Below, piece after piece: positions 1 to 8,676 of a DNA stretch of 64,000 bases. The notes below the pieces were generated by a model. The model saw only the letters and a program-made list of their open reading frames with translations, was not told the origin of the DNA and did no database searches. Position numbers and translations under genes: made by a program. The number at the start of each line of letters is the position of its first letter. The first letter of the stretch is position 1. The DNA is taken from assembly GCF_009363275.1 (NCBI RefSeq), contig NZ_CP045324.1, forward strand, positions 1,922,001 to 1,986,000, in the 5' to 3' direction. This DNA is from Marinobacter sp. THAF197a (GTDB taxonomy: Bacteria > Pseudomonadota > Gammaproteobacteria > Pseudomonadales > Oleiphilaceae).

Positions 1-533
1 GCCTGCCGATCCCGTCCACCGTGGTGAAAACCATTGACGACGACGGCAACGAAACCCCCATCGGCGAGCCCGGCGAACTGTGTGTGAAAGGCCCGCAGGT
101 GATGCGTGGTTACTGGCAGCGCCCGGAAGATACCCAGAAGTCCTTCACTGACGATGGCTTCCTGAAAACCGGTGACGTTGCACTGATCCAGGAAGACGGC
201 TACATCCGCATTGTTGATCGCAAGAAAGACATGATCATTGTGTCTGGCTTCAACGTGTTCCCGAACGAGATTGAAGACGTGGTAACCAGCCATCCGAAAG
301 TGGTTGAGTGTGCCGCTGTGGGCATTCCGGACGCCAAGAGTGGCGAGGCCGTGAAGGTCTATGTGGTGCCCACGAAAGAAGGCGTAACTGCAAACGAACT
401 GAAAGAGTTCTGCCGCGAGCGCCTGACCGCCTACAAAGTGCCCAAGCACTTTGAGTTCCGGGATGAGCTGCCCAAGAGTAACGTGGGCAAGATTCTGCGC
501 CGTGAACTGCGGGACGAAGCCAACGCCAAGTAA
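1..533 (+). CDS. fadD: Long-chain acyl-CoA synthetase, C-terminal part (partial)
   Basis: This is the 3' end of a gene that begins before the window; the reading frame is open from base 3. It encodes the C-terminal subdomain of an adenylate-forming fatty acyl-CoA ligase, which activates fatty acids with ATP and CoA for beta-oxidation. The FadD/ANL motifs are visible: TGD followed by GYIRIVDRKKDMIIVSGFNV (hinge and fatty-acid signature) and the C-terminal catalytic lysine region PKSNVGKILRRELRDE. A strong rho-independent terminator follows about 30 bp after the stop. The family is secure; which FadD paralogue it is cannot be decided from this part. Confidence 0.93.
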   Translation, partial: LPIPSTVVKTIDDDGNETPIGEPGELCVKGPQVMRGYWQRPEDTQKSFTDDGFLKTGDVALIQEDGYIRIVDRKKDMIIVSGFNVFPNEIEDVVTSHPKVVECAAVGIPDAKSGEAVKVYVVPTKEGVTANELKEFCRERLTAYKVPKHFEFRDELPKSNVGKILRRELRDEANAK

Positions 534-563
534 ACGGCGCAACTGTCAGGTTGCACCGCCTCC

Positions 564-597
564 CACAAAGACCCTGCTCAGGCAGGGTCTTTGTGTT
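564..597 (+). terminator. Rho-independent terminator after fadD
   Basis: An 8-bp GC-rich perfect stem (GACCCTGC / GCAGGGTC) with a TCAG loop is extended by the flanking CACAAA / TTTGTG pairs. A T-rich stretch follows on the + strand. It lies just after the fadD stop codon. Confidence 0.85.
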
Positions 598-672
598 TCT
601 ACCGTTCGGATTTCCCGCTAGACTGTGGCGCCTTGTGATGCATCCATCAACCCATGAGTCTGTTGCCGTTCA

Positions 673-3600
673 ATGACTGACAAAACAACGCCCGATAACG
701 ACCAATCCACGGCTGCCGATCCTCAGGCGGCAGTGAAGGCCTTTATGAGCCAGCTGGATGTCTGCAACCAGCAGGAGGCGGCGCGCATTATCCGCAGGGT
801 GGGCCGCACCAAGGGCAAGCCGGGCCAGAAAGACCTGGAACAGATGGCAAACTGGTTGGAGCAGGGGCTTGAGAAGGTGCGCCAGCGTCAGGCGCTGCAC
901 CGCCCAGCGAGTTTTCCGCCGGGACTACCGGTCAGTGATCGGGTGGACGACATCAGCGAGGCCATCCGTAACCATCAGGTGGTGATCATCGCCGGCGAAA
1001 CCGGCTCCGGTAAAACCACTCAGATTCCAAAAATATGCCTGAACCATGGCCGTGGCGTTCGTGGGCTGATTGGCCACACCCAACCGCGCCGGATTGCCGC
1101 ACGCAGTGTCGCCGCCCGTATCGCCGAAGAGCTTGGTGAACAGGTTGGCCAGCAGATCGGTTACCAGGTGCGCTTTACCGATAACACCTCGGAGGCGTCC
1201 CGGGTCAAGGTCATGACCGATGGTATTCTGCTGGCGGAAATCCAGCACGATCGCTTCCTGGATCGTTATGACACGCTGATTATCGACGAGGCCCACGAAC
1301 GTAGTCTCAATATCGATTTCCTGCTCGGGTACCTCAAGCAACTGTTGCCGAAACGGCCGGATCTGAAAGTCATCATTACCTCCGCCACCATTGAGGTTGA
1401 TCGCTTCAGCGAGTTCTTCGATAAAGCACCGGTTATTGAGGTCAGCGGCCGAACCTATCCGGTGGATGTGCGCTACCGGCCCCTGACCGGGGATGAAGAC
1501 GACCGGGACCAGGGCTGGACCGACGGTGTACTGTCGGCCATTGAGGAGATCGAACAGCACGAACGCAAGGAGAAGCAGCCCCCAGGAGATGTGCTGGTGT
1601 TCCTGCCGGGTGAGCGGGAAATACGGGCCCTCAGTAAAGTGCTGCGGCATGCGGAGCTGCGACACACCGAAGTATTGCCGTTATATTCCCGGCTCAGTAA
1701 CCAGGAACAGAACCGGGTTTTTCAGGCCCATAAAGGCCGGCGGCTTGTGTTGTCCACCAACGTGGCGGAAACCTCGCTGACGGTACCCGGCATTCGTTAC
1801 GTGATCGATACCGGGGTTGCCCGTATCAGCCGTTACAGCGTTCGCTCCAAGATTCAGCGCTTGCCGATCGAGCCAATCTCCCAGGCCAGCGCCAACCAGC
1901 GGGCGGGCCGTTGCGGGCGGGTGGCGCCGGGTATCTGTTTCCGGTTGTATGATGAAACCGATTTTCTCAACCGCCCCGAGTATACCGACCCGGAAATCCT
2001 GAGAACCAATCTGGCCTCGGTGATCCTGCAAATGGCTACCTCGGGCCTGGGCGACATCCAGAATTTCCCGTTTCTGGAAGCGCCGGATCGCCGCCAGGTG
2101 AACGATGGCTACAAACTGCTGGAAGAGCTGAGTGCTGTTGATGACAAACGCAGGGTGAGCCGTCTTGGCCGCACCATGGCACGCCTGCCACTGGACCCGC
2201 GCCTGGCCCGGATGCTGGTGACGGCGGCAGAGCAGGGCAGCCTGAGCGAAGTGCTGATTGTAATTGCCGGCCTCAGCGTTCAGGACCCGCGAGAGCGGCC
2301 CCAGGACAAACAGCAGGCAGCTGACCAGGCCCACGCACCGTTTAACGACAAGGAATCGGACTTTGCCACCTTGTTGAATATCTGGAACTGGTTTGAGGAG
2401 CAACGCCAGGAGCAATCCCAGAACCAGCTTAAACGGCTTTGCCAGAAAACCTTCCTGAGCTGGATGCGAATGCGCGAGTGGCGGGATATTCACCGGCAGC
2501 TGACGTTAATCTGCCGGGAGCAAAAGCTGGCTCTGAACAAGCAGCCGGCAAGCTATGAGTCCATGCATAAGGCGATTCTTGCGGGTTTGCTGGGCCACGT
2601 TGCGGTCAAGGTAGAGAAACGGGAGTACCTGGCAACCCGGAACCGGAAAGTGATGATTTTCCCTGGTTCAAAGGTGGCCAAGTCTGGGCCCAAGTGGATT
2701 GTGGCGGCGGAAATTGTGGAAACCAGCAAGGTATTCGCCCGCATGGTTGCTGCTATTCAGCCGGAATGGGTGGAGCCCCTGGCAGGCCATGTCGTAAAGC
2801 ACCACTTTTTCGAACCCCACTGGGAGCAGAAACGAGCCCAGGTGATGGGTTACGAGAAGGTGACTTTGTATGGGCTGGATATTGTCGCCAAGCGGCGCAT
2901 CCCCTACGCCAAGGTGGACCCGGAGGAATGCCGTAATCTGTTTATCCGGCGAGCGTTGGTGGAAGGCGATTACCATTCAAAAGCGCCGTTTATCGCCCGC
3001 AACCGGGAGATGCTCGATACCGTCGAGAATCTGGAAAAGAAAACCCGCCGTCGTGACCTGTTGGTGGATGACGAAGTGCTGGTGGCCTTTTACGACCAGC
3101 GCCTGCCAAAAGACATTGTCAGTGGCCGCCACTTTGAAAGCTGGTGGAAAGGTTTGTCTGCCGACGAACTTCGCAAACTGGAGCTGACCGAGGCCGATGT
3201 CTTGCAGCGCCCGCTGGACCAGGGTGCAGTGGAGCAATACCCGGATTATCTGGAATGGGAAGGCGTCAAGTACCCGCTCAGTTACGAATTCGAGCCCACC
3301 AGCGAGCGGGACGGGGTAACGTTACAAGTGCCCCTCATGGCGCTCAAGCAGATTCCCTCTCGCCGGCTGGAATGGCTGGTGCCAGGACTGTTGCGAGAAA
3401 AATGCATCGCCCTGGTGAAAGGGTTGCCCAAATCCCTGCGCCGAAACTTTGTTCCGGTTCCGGATTTCGTGGATGCGGCCCTGGCCAACATGCAGCCTGG
3501 CAACGAACCCCTGGCCCTGAAGCTGGGGGATCAACTGCGCCGGATGACGGGTGTGCAGATTGATCCGGAAGCCTGGCCGGAGGACGAACTGCCCCGGCAC

Positions 3601-4605
3601 CTGCGGATGAACCTTCGGGTAACCGGAGACAAAGGCAAAGTGGTGGCAGAGAGCCGGGATACCGACGATTTGCAGGCCAAGCTGGAGGGCCGGGCGGAAG
3701 CTGCGCTGGCCTCGGCCACGAGCGATGAAAGTAGCTCGAAAGCACCTAAAGAATTCAGTGACTGGCAGTTCGGCAAGGTGCCAGAGCAGGTGCAGACTGA
3801 AAAAGGCGGTATGCAGGTAACGGTCTATCCCGCCCTTGAGGACCTGGGCAAGCAGGTGCGGTCCATTCGCTGCCTGGACCGGTTAACCGCTGAGGACACC
3901 ATGCGCAGGGGTATTGCCCGGCTGATCATCAACCGGTTTGGCAACAGCCTGGCGGACCTTGAGCGCAAGCTGCCCCGGTTCAAACAGTCGGCACTGATGT
4001 TTGCCCCGGTGGGGCAGGCGAAAGTGCTGCTGGACGATCTGTTGTTGTCTGCGGTGATGCAACACTTCCTGCCCGGAACCCTGCCCAGAGACGAAGAAAG
4101 CTTTGTCAGGGTATTCGATGCCCACCGCGGGGATTTTATTCCGGCGTTGGAGCAGGCCGACGAACGCCTTTATCAGGCTATGGCCGGTTACCAGAAAGTC
4201 GCCAAGCAGCTCAAGGGCAAAATCAATCTGGCGCTGGCGCAAAGCATGGCAGATCTCAAATTCCAGCTTCAGTACCTGGTCTATCCGGGCTTCCTGGTGG
4301 CCACGCCATCCCAGTGGCTGGAACGCTTCGGGGTGTATTTCGAGGCAGCCTTGATTCGCCTGGAAAAAATGCCCAGGGAGATGGGCCGCGAGCGCGAATT
4401 CCTGCACACCATAGAGCCACTGTGGGCCCGTTACGCCACGAAGCTCGAACAGCAGAAACGCCAGGGCGTGCAAGACCCTGAACTGGAGCTGTATCGCTGG
4501 ATGCTGGAAGAATACCGGGTCTCATTCTTTGCCCAACAACTGGGCACGGCGATGACCGTATCGGCCAAGCGACTCGACAAACAGTGGCAGAATACACGGG
4601 TGTAG
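673..4605 (+). CDS. hrpA: ATP-dependent RNA helicase HrpA (DEAH box)
   Basis: At 1310 aa this matches the length of E. coli HrpA (about 1300). It is a superfamily 2 DEAH-box RNA helicase, in E. coli linked to mRNA processing and rescue of collided ribosomes. Walker A GETGSGKTT lies near residues 108-116 and the DEAH motif (IIDEAHERS) near residue 203. SATIEVDRFSEFF, ETSLTVPGIRYVIDTG and QRAGRCGR (motifs III, V and VI) follow in order. The remainder is the helicase-associated, OB-fold and long C-terminal DUF3418-type region typical of bacterial HrpA. The gene is single, with about 150 bp to the next start and no clear terminator. Confidence 0.97.
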   Translation: MTDKTTPDNDQSTAADPQAAVKAFMSQLDVCNQQEAARIIRRVGRTKGKPGQKDLEQMANWLEQGLEKVRQRQALHRPASFPPGLPVSDRVDDISEAIRNHQVVIIAGETGSGKTTQIPKICLNHGRGVRGLIGHTQPRRIAARSVAARIAEELGEQVGQQIGYQVRFTDNTSEASRVKVMTDGILLAEIQHDRFLDRYDTLIIDEAHERSLNIDFLLGYLKQLLPKRPDLKVIITSATIEVDRFSEFFDKAPVIEVSGRTYPVDVRYRPLTGDEDDRDQGWTDGVLSAIEEIEQHERKEKQPPGDVLVFLPGEREIRALSKVLRHAELRHTEVLPLYSRLSNQEQNRVFQAHKGRRLVLSTNVAETSLTVPGIRYVIDTGVARISRYSVRSKIQRLPIEPISQASANQRAGRCGRVAPGICFRLYDETDFLNRPEYTDPEILRTNLASVILQMATSGLGDIQNFPFLEAPDRRQVNDGYKLLEELSAVDDKRRVSRLGRTMARLPLDPRLARMLVTAAEQGSLSEVLIVIAGLSVQDPRERPQDKQQAADQAHAPFNDKESDFATLLNIWNWFEEQRQEQSQNQLKRLCQKTFLSWMRMREWRDIHRQLTLICREQKLALNKQPASYESMHKAILAGLLGHVAVKVEKREYLATRNRKVMIFPGSKVAKSGPKWIVAAEIVETSKVFARMVAAIQPEWVEPLAGHVVKHHFFEPHWEQKRAQVMGYEKVTLYGLDIVAKRRIPYAKVDPEECRNLFIRRALVEGDYHSKAPFIARNREMLDTVENLEKKTRRRDLLVDDEVLVAFYDQRLPKDIVSGRHFESWWKGLSADELRKLELTEADVLQRPLDQGAVEQYPDYLEWEGVKYPLSYEFEPTSERDGVTLQVPLMALKQIPSRRLEWLVPGLLREKCIALVKGLPKSLRRNFVPVPDFVDAALANMQPGNEPLALKLGDQLRRMTGVQIDPEAWPEDELPRHLRMNLRVTGDKGKVVAESRDTDDLQAKLEGRAEAALASATSDESSSKAPKEFSDWQFGKVPEQVQTEKGGMQVTVYPALEDLGKQVRSIRCLDRLTAEDTMRRGIARLIINRFGNSLADLERKLPRFKQSALMFAPVGQAKVLLDDLLLSAVMQHFLPGTLPRDEESFVRVFDAHRGDFIPALEQADERLYQAMAGYQKVAKQLKGKINLALAQSMADLKFQLQYLVYPGFLVATPSQWLERFGVYFEAALIRLEKMPREMGREREFLHTIEPLWARYATKLEQQKRQGVQDPELELYRWMLEEYRVSFFAQQLGTAMTVSAKRLDKQWQNTRV

Positions 4606-4754
4606 GAGCTGAACAGGGTGCTTCTCGGGCCAGTATGGGGGAAGGCTGCACCGTTCTGGTGCTACTGGACTTTGGTCAGGCGGGCAATTCCGGCCGTGTG
4701 TGTTAGTATTTCTGACAGCATAGTGTCTTATTACAACCATGACGTGGGGTTATT

Positions 4755-5876
4755 GTGATTAAAGCCGTCATCAGCGGAACCGGCCTGTATACGCCACCCG
4801 CCATTATTGAAAACGATCAACTGGTTGAAGCCTTCAATCAATACGTAGAGCTGTATAACGATGAACACGCGGAAGAGATAGCCCGCGGTGAACTGACGGC
4901 TCTGCAACCTTCGTCATCTGCCTTTATTGAAAAGGCATCGGGCATCAAGCGCCGTCATGTGATTGACCGTGACGGTATTCTGGACCCGAGGCGCATGACA
5001 CCGAATATTCCGGACCGGGATAACGAAGAACCGTCAGTTCAGTGCGAGATGGCCATTGTGGCCTGCAAGGAAGCACTTGAGCAGGCGGGCAAAACCACGG
5101 CGGATGTGGATGCGGTGATTGTTGCCTGTTCCAACCTGCAGCGGGCCTATCCGGCCATATCCATTGAAGTCCAGCAAGCCATGGGCATCGACGGTTTTGC
5201 CTATGACATGAATGTGGCCTGCAGCTCCGCCACCTTTGGCATCCAGGCTGCGGTGAACGCGGTGGAAAACGGCAGTGCCAGAGCCGTTTTGGTGGTCAGC
5301 CCGGAAATCTGCTCCGGGCATCTGAACTTCCGGGACCGGGACAGCCACTTCATTTTCGGTGACGCCTGCACGGCGATTCTGGTGGAAAGGGAAGAGAACA
5401 CCCAGGCTGGCCAGGGTTTTGAAATTCTCGGTACCCGGCTGAAGACTCAGTTTTCCAACAATATCCGGAATAACTTCGGCTTCCTGAACCGGGCGGACGA
5501 ATCGGGTATTGGCAAGCCGGACAAGCTGTTCATCCAGCAGGGGCGCAAAGTGTTCAAAGAGGTGTCACCGCTGGTGGCAGACACCATTCAGGGCCATCTG
5601 GCATCCCTGCAGCTGACGCCGGAAGACCTCAAGCGCATGTGGCTGCACCAGGCCAACCTGAATATGAACCAGTTGATTGCCAGAAAGGTTCTCGGCCGGG
5701 ATGCAACGGTCGAGGAAGCGCCGGTGATTCTGGACGAATACGCCAACACCAGTTCGGCCGGTTCGATCATTGCCTTCCATAAACACAAGGATGACCTGAA
5801 AACCGGCGACCTGGGCGTGATCTGCTCGTTCGGCGCCGGCTATTCCATCGGTAGCGTGGTTGTTCGCCATCGGTGA
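4755..5876 (+). CDS. FabH-like beta-ketoacyl-ACP synthase III
   Basis: This 373-aa protein is a thiolase-fold condensing enzyme that would join an acyl-CoA primer to malonyl-ACP. The KAS III triad is visible: Cys156 in NVACSSATFG, His298 in WLHQANLNMN and Asn331 in YANTSSAGS. It is longer than E. coli FabH (317 aa) because of an insertion near residues 25-95. In length and sequence it resembles what I recall of P. aeruginosa PA3286, reported to pull beta-oxidation-derived octanoyl-CoA into fatty acid synthesis; that role here is inference. The start is GTG, with the G-rich GTGGGG about 5 bases upstream. The neighbouring hotdog thioesterase (convergent) and fadD fit an acyl-CoA setting. Confidence 0.88.
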   Translation: MIKAVISGTGLYTPPAIIENDQLVEAFNQYVELYNDEHAEEIARGELTALQPSSSAFIEKASGIKRRHVIDRDGILDPRRMTPNIPDRDNEEPSVQCEMAIVACKEALEQAGKTTADVDAVIVACSNLQRAYPAISIEVQQAMGIDGFAYDMNVACSSATFGIQAAVNAVENGSARAVLVVSPEICSGHLNFRDRDSHFIFGDACTAILVEREENTQAGQGFEILGTRLKTQFSNNIRNNFGFLNRADESGIGKPDKLFIQQGRKVFKEVSPLVADTIQGHLASLQLTPEDLKRMWLHQANLNMNQLIARKVLGRDATVEEAPVILDEYANTSSAGSIIAFHKHKDDLKTGDLGVICSFGAGYSIGSVVVRHR

Positions 5877-5882
5877 GGCCTG

Positions 5883-6290
5883 TTACCTCGCTGCCAGCGC
5901 CCTCAGGGTGTCTGGCAGGGGGGTGGACTTTCGGGAAGCCCGGTCCATCCAGACAATCTTGGCGTAGCCTTCCGCGTAAACCACCCCTGTATCTGAATCT
6001 TTCAGCAGGTGGTAGGTATCCAGACTGGTATTTCCCGCTTTGTCCGCGTATGTTTCAACCACGACGTTGGCGGGGTGAGTCAATTCCTTCAGAAATGTGG
6101 CACTGGTCTTTATAATAACCGGTCCGGTTGGCTCTTCCGCGCCACCCAGTTCCAGTGACGACAGCCAGACAATCCGGGCTTCTTCAAAGAAGCGGAAGTA
6201 AACCGTGTTATTGGCGTGGCCGTATGCATCCATATCGCCCCATCGCAGCGACATGGTCAGGGAACTGACGGGGTTTCCCGGTACTGACAT
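5883..6290 (-). CDS. Acyl-CoA thioesterase, 4HBT (YbgC/FadM-like) hotdog family
   Basis: This 135-aa single-hotdog protein carries the family signature RWGDMDAYGHANNTVYFRFF at residues 16-35, with the usual catalytic aspartate. Such enzymes hydrolyse acyl-CoA thioesters in the cytosol. An AGGA-type ribosome binding site (CGGAGGAA) lies about 6 bases before the ATG. Its stop is 6 bp from the stop of the convergent ketoacyl synthase, and its start is divergent from mlaA. Substrate chain length cannot be read from the sequence. Confidence 0.87.
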   Translation of the reverse strand: MSVPGNPVSSLTMSLRWGDMDAYGHANNTVYFRFFEEARIVWLSSLELGGAEEPTGPVIIKTSATFLKELTHPANVVVETYADKAGNTSLDTYHLLKDSDTGVVYAEGYAKIVWMDRASRKSTPLPDTLRALAAR

Positions 6291-6379
6291 CTGATTTCCT
6301 CCGGATGACTTTCATAATAATAATCAAACGCCGGTATTGTCGACGAACTGAAACAGGTTAAACAACCCAAGAGAGCAAC

Positions 6380-7153
6380 ATGAGAAACCTTTTATCCCGG
6401 CGCCTGACCACGCTGGCTGCTCTGATCCTGCTGACGTGTGCAGGTGGCCAGTTACACGCCCAGAACATGCAGGAGCCGGTTCCCGAGGGTTCTACCCCGG
6501 TGAATACTGATGATCCCTACGAGAACTGGAACCGGAAGGTGTTCTCCTTCAACGATGCCATTGATCGCTGGTTCCTTCGGCCAGTCGCGCAAGCCTACCG
6601 CACAGTAACACCAACAATTGTCGACCGGGGTATCACCAATTTTTTCAATAATCTCACCGAAATCCGCAATTTCAGCAACAGCCTGCTGCAGCTGAAAGGT
6701 GAGTCGGCGGTGGTGGCCGCCGGGCGCTTCACCTATAACACGGTGTTTGGCCTCGGGGGCATTTTTGATGTGGCCACCGCCTTTGACTTACCCGAGCGCC
6801 CGGAAGATTTCGGTCAAACCCTGGGATACTGGGGGGTCGGTTCTGGCCCTTACCTGGTGATGCCGCTCCTCGGCCCGGCGACCCCGCGCTACTTTACCGG
6901 CATGGCAACTGACGGGTTCCTGTTGCCATCAGCCTGGGATGAGGTCAGCAGTCCCGAGTGGTATTACCTGCGGGCACTGCAGCTCGTTGATAAGCGGGCC
7001 GACCTGATCCCGGCAGAAAGCTTTATTTCTGGTGACCGGTACACGTTTGTGCGTAATGCTTTCCTGCAGCGTCGTGAATTTCTGATTAACGATGGTAAGA
7101 TCACGCAAGACCCCTTCGCAGATGATGACGACTTCATGCTCGACGATTTCTGA
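6380..7153 (+). CDS. mlaA: MlaA (VacJ) outer-membrane phospholipid-retrieval protein
   Basis: MlaA sits in the outer membrane and removes misplaced phospholipids from the outer leaflet, passing them to MlaC and the MlaFEDB transporter. The 257-aa protein has the family hallmarks DPYENWNRKVFSFNDAIDRW and GGIFDVAT, followed by GQTLGYWGVGSGPYLVMPLLGP. The N-terminus is a signal peptide, but its type is unclear. Cys20 lies in LLTC, where Thr replaces the usual Gly/Ala/Ser at -1 of a lipobox, while LHA|QN at residues 25-29 would suit signal peptidase I. The C-terminus is Asp-rich. A patatin-family lipase gene follows after 23 bp, probably in the same transcript. Confidence 0.93.
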   Translation: MRNLLSRRLTTLAALILLTCAGGQLHAQNMQEPVPEGSTPVNTDDPYENWNRKVFSFNDAIDRWFLRPVAQAYRTVTPTIVDRGITNFFNNLTEIRNFSNSLLQLKGESAVVAAGRFTYNTVFGLGGIFDVATAFDLPERPEDFGQTLGYWGVGSGPYLVMPLLGPATPRYFTGMATDGFLLPSAWDEVSSPEWYYLRALQLVDKRADLIPAESFISGDRYTFVRNAFLQRREFLINDGKITQDPFADDDDFMLDDF

Positions 7154-7176
7154 GCGTTCACGCCGGGAGGCCGCAG

Positions 7177-8664
7177 GTGATCAAGGACCCCAGGATAGCC
7201 CGATTCCGCAAGTTGTTGGCGGAAGCTCCCAATTATGAACAGTGGAAGGCCGCCGCGCTGGAGCTGGATTTTCTTGAGGGCAATGCGGAGTGGAAGGAGG
7301 ACTTTGCGTCTGACCTTTACCACTACGAGCTGATCTATGACCGGCTCAGTAACATCAAACAGTATCGTCAGCAGAATGACTTCGAGCGTTTGAAGCGAGC
7401 GCTCCGGGAAGGCCTCCACCATGATCTTGGCAACATGGGCAATCCCGCGCTTTACACCCGTTCCCGGGTTGGCACCAAGCACCTGATCGAGGAATACATC
7501 ACCCAGGTGTGCGAGGCCCTGGATTACCTGTGTGATCATCCGGTGCCGGGCTTCCCCGTCTATGACAAGCTGCAGTTTTTCCGAGACACCCTGACCAGTT
7601 ATGGCCGGCCAACGCTGCTGCTCAGCGGTGGCGCCAGTCTGGGTATGTTCCATTTTGGGGTGATCAAGGCCCTATGGGAAAAAGGTCTGCTGCCGCAGGT
7701 GATTGCGGGTTCCAGCATTGGCGCCATCATTGCCGGTATTCTCGGCGTGCATACTGACGCGGAAATCCCCGAAATGCTGGTGCCCGAGAACCACAACCTC
7801 AACGCCTGGAAGTGGCGGGGGATCATGAGCGCCATGCGGGGTGATGGCCTGATGGATCAGGAAACCCTGAAAAACTGCCTGCGGGCAAACATCGGCGACT
7901 ATACCTTTGAAGAGGCCTACCAGCGCACCGGGCGAAGCATCAATATCAGTGTGTCGCCGGTTCAGACGCACCAGAAAGCACGGTTGATGTGCGGTTACAC
8001 CTCGCCTTATATCCAGGTGTGGAGTGCGGCTCTTGCCAGTGCCGCGGTGCCAGGCATTTTCCCGCCCGTTACTCTGATGAAGAAAGACCTTTACGGTAAT
8101 TCGCTGCCCTACATGCCCCGGTTGAAGTTTGTGGATGGGTCGGTGGTCAGCGATCTGCCCATTGAACGTTTGGTGCATTTATACGATGTGAATTTCACCA
8201 TCGTCAGTCAGACCAATCCCCACGTTGTGCCGTTCCTCAGCCAGCAGAGTCGGGACGAAAAGCTGTCCCTGGGAAGCCTGCCGATGCATCTGGTGAAGTC
8301 CGAGATCCAGTTCCACGGCCAGGGTGTGTTCGATTATCTGAGAAAGCGGGTACGCCCGGAACTGATGCGGCAGATGGCTGGTCAGATGTACACCATCATG
8401 GCCCAGCGCTACTCCGGTGATGTGACGATTGCGCCCACCTATGCATTCCGGGACTTCCGTCGTATGCTGTCCAACCCCAGTCCGGAGTATGTTCGTGAGA
8501 TGATTCTGGCCGGAGAGCGCGCAACCTGGCCGAAAATTTCGATGATTCGCTCCCACGCACGCATTTCGAAAACGCTTGAACGGTGCGTTCGTCGCCTGAA
8601 ACAACAGAACCGAAAGGCCGCTGAATTACGACTGGTCAGCGGAGCCGACAAGGCTAAACCCTGA
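7177..8664 (+). CDS. Patatin-like phospholipase with N-terminal DUF3336
   Basis: This 495-aa protein has an N-terminal DUF3336-like region (about residues 5-140) and a patatin domain. The catalytic elements are the oxyanion loop LSGGASLGMFHFG, Ser180 in GSSIG, and the Asp in VDGSVVSDLP near residue 320, forming a Ser-Asp dyad. This architecture is shared with eukaryotic triacylglycerol lipases of the TGL3/4/5 and SDP1 type. No signal peptide is evident, so it is probably cytosolic or peripheral to the inner membrane. It starts at GTG with a good GGGAGG upstream, 23 bp after mlaA. The substrate (phospholipid or storage lipid) is not decided by the sequence. Confidence 0.88.
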   Translation: MIKDPRIARFRKLLAEAPNYEQWKAAALELDFLEGNAEWKEDFASDLYHYELIYDRLSNIKQYRQQNDFERLKRALREGLHHDLGNMGNPALYTRSRVGTKHLIEEYITQVCEALDYLCDHPVPGFPVYDKLQFFRDTLTSYGRPTLLLSGGASLGMFHFGVIKALWEKGLLPQVIAGSSIGAIIAGILGVHTDAEIPEMLVPENHNLNAWKWRGIMSAMRGDGLMDQETLKNCLRANIGDYTFEEAYQRTGRSINISVSPVQTHQKARLMCGYTSPYIQVWSAALASAAVPGIFPPVTLMKKDLYGNSLPYMPRLKFVDGSVVSDLPIERLVHLYDVNFTIVSQTNPHVVPFLSQQSRDEKLSLGSLPMHLVKSEIQFHGQGVFDYLRKRVRPELMRQMAGQMYTIMAQRYSGDVTIAPTYAFRDFRRMLSNPSPEYVREMILAGERATWPKISMIRSHARISKTLERCVRRLKQQNRKAAELRLVSGADKAKP

Positions 8665-8676
8665 TCCTGAGGAACC

